From Argentina anserina (lineage: Eukaryota; Streptophyta; Magnoliopsida; Rosales; Rosaceae), in the NCBI RefSeq assembly GCF_933775445.1, contig NC_065877.1, forward strand, positions 14,508,001 to 14,572,000: a DNA stretch of 64,000 nt, read 5' to 3'. This document shows positions 58,096 through 64,000 of the stretch, one piece after another. Under the pieces are notes generated by a model. That model was not told where the DNA came from, ran no database searches, and was given only the letters and a program-made list of their open reading frames with translations. The stretch's first letter is position 1. Every line of letters starts with the position of its first letter. Position numbers and translations under genes: made by a program.

Positions 58096-59644
58096 GTTTT
58101 CTGAAAATTCTTTTATTGCTCCAAACATTTAAATAAGAGTATTATGTTTTTTTCTTCTAATACAAGGCTGCCAGGTCCAACCTGTAAAAGCCTGCAAAAC
58201 CCGCTTTAGATGGGCATGCTTGGATCTTCATATTTGTGAAAATATCTGGCCTGGCCCAGCCCAGCCCGTCACTTATCTAAATTTACTAAGGCCCGAGTCC
58301 GACCATTGACAAACCCTAAATGGCAGCACTCACACCGTTGTTATTAATAAAACCGTAAAATACAATTTATAACAACCCCACTAAATGAACAACACACTCT
58401 TGAAAATATCATTAGGCTTGAATGGCGAGAGCATTCTCTCTCGCTCGGCGGCTTCAAACCCTAGTGGGAGAGCTATGTTCGACGCGGCACCAGATCTTTG
58501 ATCCTCTACGAGAGGTCTCTCCTTCGGCCCTTGATAGAGCGTTAATTAAAATGTTTATAATAAACCTGTAAAATGTCATTGTTAGTATATAATAAGCAGA
58601 GATCTTTCAGTCTGGGGAATTGAAGGGAACTCTAAACTTTTAGTGTTAATAAATAATTGGGGGTTTGAGATTGATTTTTAACTACTAAAATAAATCATAA
58701 ATTACTATTTACATGATCGACTTCTCTTTAACAAACTTAAATCAAATTTACTATTACACCACATAATTACAAGTTTAAACCTATCATGCATTCTAATTTG
58801 ACCAATTACATACTTTTTTTTATACACCAATACAATTAGAGCCTTAGGGGATCATCTAATCATGCAAGATTTCATTTAACATTTAGATTGACTTAAGGCC
58901 TAATCTAAATTTGCATGCAATCTAATTCAATAACACTTAGAGTAGAAATCAAACAAGATTATATTTAAGCATTAAATCTTTGTTGGAGACATGTTTCATG
59001 TGTGACGTCACCCATCATGGTTTCACATGCAAATTTCCAGAATTTTTACCACTTTTAATAACACAAACCGAACCTACTTAGGGCATGATTAGATTTGTGT
59101 CAATATGGTTGATGAATCTAGCACTCAAATACAATCTTAGAGACTGAATCCAAGCACTAAATTCATATGCACATATTTGAAAATTATCTAAAAGTATGAG
59201 AAAAATGATTAGAACACGACAATAGAAATAAAAAGCTCAATAATTATATGGAACCATCAATTCGGCAAAGAACCAAAAATCCAATAAAACAATCTGAAAA
59301 TTTCGATTCTTAATACAAAATAATAATCACACACAAACATCATACTACAATCTTTATAGACAAAGTATAGTAGAAAATCAAAAACTAACAAAGCCATAGA
59401 GATGAGTTGCGGGAATCACACGTTGTAGGAACCTTGGAGGTGTGTCTTCAATGGTGATTTCGGTGGAGATGGAATTGGTATATGGGAGAGAACGGCTTGC
59501 TGTTTTGGTGAATGATGTTTGAGGTAGTATTTTGGCAAAGGTTTGGCTCTTGAATGTAAAGGAGAAGTGATATTATTTGAGAGGTGAAGCTATGTATATA
59601 TATATAGGAAAGAGGGAGGGTTTGAACTTGCCTCTTTCTTCCTA
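58096..59644. other. Repeat-poor AT-rich DNA, no supported gene
   Basis: The left part holds the GC-rich right arm of the preceding repeat. Around 58430-58540 is a plus-strand stretch with gene-like composition (GCGAGAGCATTCTCTCTCGC, CTTCAAACCCTAG), but no long frame. Near 59580-59605 a TATATATATATAGG word and downstream sequence on the minus strand could be a promoter, yet no motif-bearing product follows. Confidence 0.45.
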
Positions 59645-59790
59645 TAATAATGTCATGCTTTATTCCCTAAATCATGTCATGCTTTATTCTCTAAACATGC
59701 CCTGTTTTATTCCCTAAATCATGTCATGTTTTTATTTCTAAATCATGTCATGTTTTATTCCCTAAATCATGGCATGTTTTATTCCTTTAA
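59645..59790. repeat. 24-25-bp tandem repeat, about six copies
   Basis: Units resemble ATGTCATGTTTTATTCCCTA (first 20 bases) plus AATC. They begin near 59650, 59674, 59697, 59721, 59746 and 59770 with one or two changes each. It is a minisatellite in non-coding DNA. Confidence 0.85.
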
Positions 59791-60329
59791 TGATCATTTT
59801 CTATTTAATTGTTGCATGACTTGTTGATGATAGGACTTCATGTGCATGGCTTCTTCTTGTTTTCCTCTAGTATTATCTCTTAAATCCAATCTAAAAATAA
59901 GAAAATAAAATCATAAGTAAGAGATAATTAGTTTCGAAACCTAACAAGGATTCCTAGTGCAAGAATGACTCTCAAAATATCGCCAATGCGACCAAAACGT
60001 AGAAAGAAGAAGACTCATAATCCAACTAGGTTTCGTAGTCCTACAAGGATTCCTACTCAAACTAGGACTCTAGACCAATTATGCGTTTTTAACTCATGTA
60101 AGCACAAAAATACATCTAATACCACTCAAGACTTTTACTACGACTCAATGACTCAATAGTACAACAATAAGAGCTAAGCAAAGCACAAATTGAGGTAAAA
60201 ACATGTTAAGAACGTCACACAAAGTGCTCTTATCAGCCCTCCCTTGGTTGGCCTTTCCTTCTGCTCTCTCCAAGTTTGTTATGTATCAGTATAAATGTTC
60301 TGATCTAGGTTAGTTGCGCATCAATATGT
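59791..60329. other. Non-coding stretch
   Basis: No supported gene or RNA. The short plus-strand frame at 59965-60159 is of low complexity and has no family resemblance. Confidence 0.5.
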
Positions 60330-61218
60330 GTTAGGAGCGGTCCGGGTTAGCCTCACTGCTCAAATATATAGAGTCACAATGGGTGAGGGCACAACTTGTG
60401 GCTGGGCAATCGGCGGAGCACGGCAAGCGTTGGGCGGCGGCGTCAAACTCCTGGATCATAAGTACTCTAGTTTCGGCGGGCTTTGACCCGTATTGGGATC
60501 TAGGTCGTCGACATTGCACTGCCATTGGTGTTGATTGGCGGCATCTCACAAATCTAGTGGGGCTGGGGGTATTGAGATACCGGTGGTGGTTTTCATATTC
60601 GGTCATGCGGATTTCTCTGCTGTATGGTGGTGACTGGAGGGGTGTAGAGAGGCACCGTGCAGTGGTGAAACATGCTCCAGGAGGCGGCGGTGTTTAGGTG
60701 CCCAACTAGGTGGGTATGATAAGGACATGTTCCTAGGCCTTTTCCTTTGGGAGGCCAAATTTCTTGAGTTTGTGGTTCGGGGCTGCTTGGGCTTAGGCCC
60801 GTATTGTGCTTCACTTATTTTTAGGTCAGATTTGGATCTGTACTTAGGACCCGGGACGCATTTGTCATCAGATCTTGTGTCCGAAACAACACTCATATTG
60901 TTCCGGAATTGATTCTGGTTCTTGAGTTGTCACTTTTGGTTTTCTCAATCTCCTTCGTTACGGTTACAGTTACAATTACTCTATTTTTTACACTACTTTT
61001 GTGACATGTGCATTGCAGCGATGTGTTAGTGCATCAAGTCACACGGTTACGCGTATAATTTTCCTTCTTGATGCGTTTGTGCATCTAGTTATGAGTTGTT
61101 GCTCTCTCAATTACCTTGGACGCGATTGTGCATCTGGTTATGTTTTATTGTTTTACGATGCTTTTGCATCATGCTATGTACTCTTTAATTAATTAATATA
61201 ATTTCATCCTTGTTTAAA
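60330..61218 (+). mobile_element. Possible LINE 3' region
   Basis: The first half has coding-like composition but no intact frame. The last 200 bases carry four variants of a TGYGTTTGTGCATC-type word (61020, 61068, 61120, 61150). They end with TAATTAATATAATTTCATCC and then a short A run (61213-61219), as at LINE 3' ends. No reverse-transcriptase motif is present in the window, so this is at most a 5'-truncated copy. Confidence 0.35.
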
Positions 61219-61559
61219 AAAACTTTACGAAAATAATTTATGGACAATCTGCAAAACTTCTGCATTCTAACGCGGACAATTTAGCAAAAATAGTGCAACT
61301 ATGCGATTTCATTTGCTTTACAAAGAGGGTGACGTCTTGGAAAGATTACAATATGACACAATGCAACAACTATGTTGTACAATTAAGTATAACGTGGCCT
61401 TCCGAAGATGCTACCAAGGAACAAGCTTGTGGCATGGAGTTTTAATCTACCCCGAGGAGGCTGCAACCATAAGATGTGTCCAAGGACTCGCCATTTGAGG
61501 GCAGATAATCAAGATACAAATTCAATACTTGCCTGACCATCCTGATGACGGGTTTCACT

Positions 61560-62200
61560 ACCCATAATAAATAAATGCACAACATCTCCAGGGTGCACAA
61601 ACCAAGCCCTAAAGGTAGAGATGGAGCCAAATAAGAGATCCCATGCCACTCAGCAGAAGACACAACATGACAACATTGGTGTCACTGGTAAAGCAAGCAG
61701 TAGACAAACCACAGAACACCGAACCAAGCATCATGGAATCCAAGAAACTCTCACACCACCACCAACGACCACGATGTCAATAACGACGCCACCACGCCTT
61801 GAAAAGGCCAACGATAAGTTGATCGGGACAAATCTGAACCAAGGGAGAAGCAAGCAATCAACACCACGTTACTAAGCCAAAGAGGGGGGGGGGGGGGGGG
61901 GGGGGGTAACTTCGAAAGGAAGGAGATTGAGCGCCACTAAGCCCTAACCAGATAGGGGCATAGACGGGCTCTGAGAGGGCACACTAGCAACCGCTACATG
62001 GAGATGCTTGAAAACCTAACACATAAACAACACACCGAGAAAAAAAAACAAAAGGCAAATAGAAATAAAAATGGAAGGAAAACACCCCCCTCCCCCAGGT
62101 AAGGATCTCGATCAAAGATCGAGATCAATTGGTGAGAGGAAATGAGGAAGAAGAAACTTGGGTTGGTTGGTTTGCTAGCAGAAGCAAAAGTTTTTATATC
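61560..62200 (-). other. Repeat-like region with long poly-G tract
   Basis: On the minus strand the sequence resembles a transcribed leader: pyrimidine-rich start (62090-62200), then GC-moderate sequence on both sides of the homopolymer. No family motif can be read. It may be part of a LINE-type element on the minus strand, but I cannot show this. Confidence 0.3.
61884..61906. repeat. Poly-G homopolymer, 23 bases
   Basis: This is an uninterrupted run of G on the plus strand. Such runs are rare in plant DNA and can form quadruplexes. The length may be affected by sequencing or assembly error. Confidence 0.9.
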
Positions 62201-62604
62201 GGTGGAAGATAAGATTACTATTTTACTTGGACCAATTTTTATTTCAACATACTCATACGTTATTATCTTAGAGTTGAGAGAAAACCAAGACTCGATTGTA
62301 AGTGTCTATCAATTGTAATCCAAAAAAACCTCTAAAATTGGTGATAACTACATAAATTACATAAACGCTAAATTTTTAATGAAAATGTGGCAAGCTTATA
62401 TTGATCGCAAATGTAGGTGAACAACATTAACATGGAACGCCCTCACAGAATTTGACAAAATAGCATGCAAAATGAACTAAAACACAGTTTCTTCTATGCT
62501 GAAATCCATAAGATGAACAAGCTAGAACCATAAACTATTAGTTACAAAACTAAATTTAATTAATGGCATAAACATCAGAAGCACCTCACGCAACATGGAT
62601 CACG

Positions 62605-62624
62605 CCCCCCCCCCCCCCCCCCCC
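62605..62624. repeat. Poly-C homopolymer, 20 bases
   Basis: This is an uninterrupted run of C on the plus strand, about 700 bases from the poly-G run and complementary to it. The true length is uncertain for the usual homopolymer reasons. Confidence 0.9.
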
Positions 62625-64000
62625 TTATGACGAAACTGCACTGGAAGCACCAATAACACTAGCAAGGACCAAAGTCATATCATATACCGATTTCTTTTTT
62701 CCCAACCTACAAAATCTTTTCATTGTTCTATGGGGACCATAACAAGAGCCCTATATATAGATAGAAAGTTATGTGACTATAATTTCAAAATCAATTAGAA
62801 TTACGTAAATATTTATGTTAATAGAGGGAAATATGACATAAAAATGCACATATATATGTCAATTCTGCTGATTTTAGAGAAACGAAAGGAGAAGCACTTT
62901 GTGTACAATATAAGATCGTTGAGATATTCTTGAGTTCGTATCTTTGAAATATATATTAAAAGGAAGGAAAATAAAGTGATAATAACTAGATCGAATATTA
63001 TAATAAGAGGAAACGCGTGAAGGAATAAAGAAGACTGCATGTGCATACAGGGTTTTTCCGCAACTAGCTAGTTCTCCACACCAAGGGAGTATTTCTCATT
63101 GGTTTAGGGTATTTTTGGTAATCCAAAGACTACCATAATCTTCCCTAGCCGTACTTTATATATAGAGCGGAGTCGTGACTTCTCAAAGTATTGATCAACC
63201 TAGATCATAACACCACTACATCATCTCCCTCTTCTTCTTGAAGTTCACGAACATGATACTCACCCTTCCACACATCCATCGAAAATTCCTTCATCATTGT
63301 TGAACATTTGACAATCTTTCAATATTATAATTATTCCACCCCTCATCTATGTCTTTTGGTTTTTTTTTTTTTGATTTAGATTTTTTGACTCTACCATACG
63401 TCTTAATATGCATGGGAATCATATCATCTTTGTGTTCTAATGGTTATTTTTCTAATTCTTCATGTTGGTTGAGTTTCATAATCATAAATCATGAGCAAGA
63501 GTTTGCTTTCTAAATCGATCTTATTATGTAGTTAGATTTTGGGTTGTTAATTTCGTGTTGCATCCTAACTTGTGTATCAACAAGTTAGCATCTTTCATAT
63601 GTACATCCTAGATGGTCTGAAACATTTAGGATTTATATATGATTAAATCCATGTCATGACTACTTGCTTGACGTTCGTTATCAAAAATGCAGAGCTTATC
63701 TGCTAGCAGATTTTCCGAGTTGCATAGTTAGATTAATTATGAGTTGCATGTATTTGTGGCTTAGAATAACAAACTTTTATAGATGTTAATGCATTAGATT
63801 GTGTAAGCTACGTGATTAAGAACCTATTAAATTACATATTTTAATAGGTTTGTCAAATCAACTTGAGGAAGGAAAATTAAGAGTGAGAAATTATGGTCGT
63901 CCTTTCATGGTTTCTTAGTCATTCTCTTCCAACGTACGTATATGCTTTATACTTGATTATACTGCTTTGCTCTCTCTTGATCATTATTGACTGTGACTAC
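62625..64000 (+). other. Right-edge region with a possible promoter, no long ORF
   Basis: The region is AT-rich with no motif-bearing frame on either strand. Downstream of the TATA box the first ATG (63253) opens only a short frame. A non-coding transcript, a 5' untranslated exon, or a gene whose coding part lies beyond the window are all possible. Confidence 0.4.
63155..63165 (+). promoter_or_regulatory. Strong TATA-box candidate
   Basis: The word TTTATATATAG in a GC-balanced context fits the plant TATA consensus TATAWAWA. About 30 bases downstream is CTCAAAGTA, suitable for a start site. A leader-like pyrimidine-rich stretch CATCTCCCTCTTCTTCTTG follows at about 63221-63239. Confidence 0.5.

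Overview
The window is nuclear DNA of a flowering plant. It has intron-rich genes with GT-AG splice sites, AT-rich intergenic DNA, LTR retrotransposons and MITEs. All seven intact genes match eudicot families, and a self-incompatibility-RNase-type pseudogene suggests a rosid, perhaps Rosaceae. The species cannot be fixed from sequence alone. Exon models were built by hand from reading frames and splice sites; all seven close in frame from ATG to stop.

Layout. About 0.2-21 kb is a repeat-rich block. A tandemly duplicated, decayed RNase T2-like gene (copies A and B, minus strand) has been hit by several insertions: a hAT-type MITE (2934-3586) and a nested stack of LTR retrotransposons. The outer element (4844-20554, duplicated target ATAAT) split the first exon of copy B. 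Inside it sit a young 9.2-kb Ty3/gypsy-type element (7172-16390, duplicated target CACTT) and a related solo LTR (16677-19637, duplicated target TTAAT). About 20.7-25.3 kb is AT-rich DNA with no gene I can support.

From 25.7 to 55.2 kb lies a compact gene block: SPL9/15-like SBP-box factor (+, with miR156 site), GPATCH11-like G-patch protein (-), SRF2-like leucine-rich receptor kinase (+), C53/CDK5RAP3 (-), OEP16-3/B14.7 (+), STR9-like rhodanese (+) and TBCC-domain protein (-). Two pairs are divergent across roughly 480-bp shared promoters. Three pairs are convergent. In the last convergent gap lie a truncated F-box/LRR-like fragment and a scrap of ribosomal protein eL15. The genes act in unrelated processes (phase change and development, splicing, receptor signalling, ER-phagy, organelle membranes, plastid rhodanese, tubulin-cofactor-like), so this is a syntenic block and not a pathway cluster.

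About 55.5-64 kb is repeat-derived: a hAT-like AT/GC mosaic, a three-unit repeat of about 520 bp, a 24-25-bp tandem repeat, LINE-like 3' tails, long poly-G and poly-C tracts, and a TATA-type promoter near the right edge with no long ORF behind it.

The most notable results are the three-level nesting proved by three separate target duplications, the catalytically dead RNase T2-like pseudogene whose reading frame resumes exactly across the insertion, and a gene order that combines neighbourhoods I recall as lying on separate Arabidopsis chromosomes.
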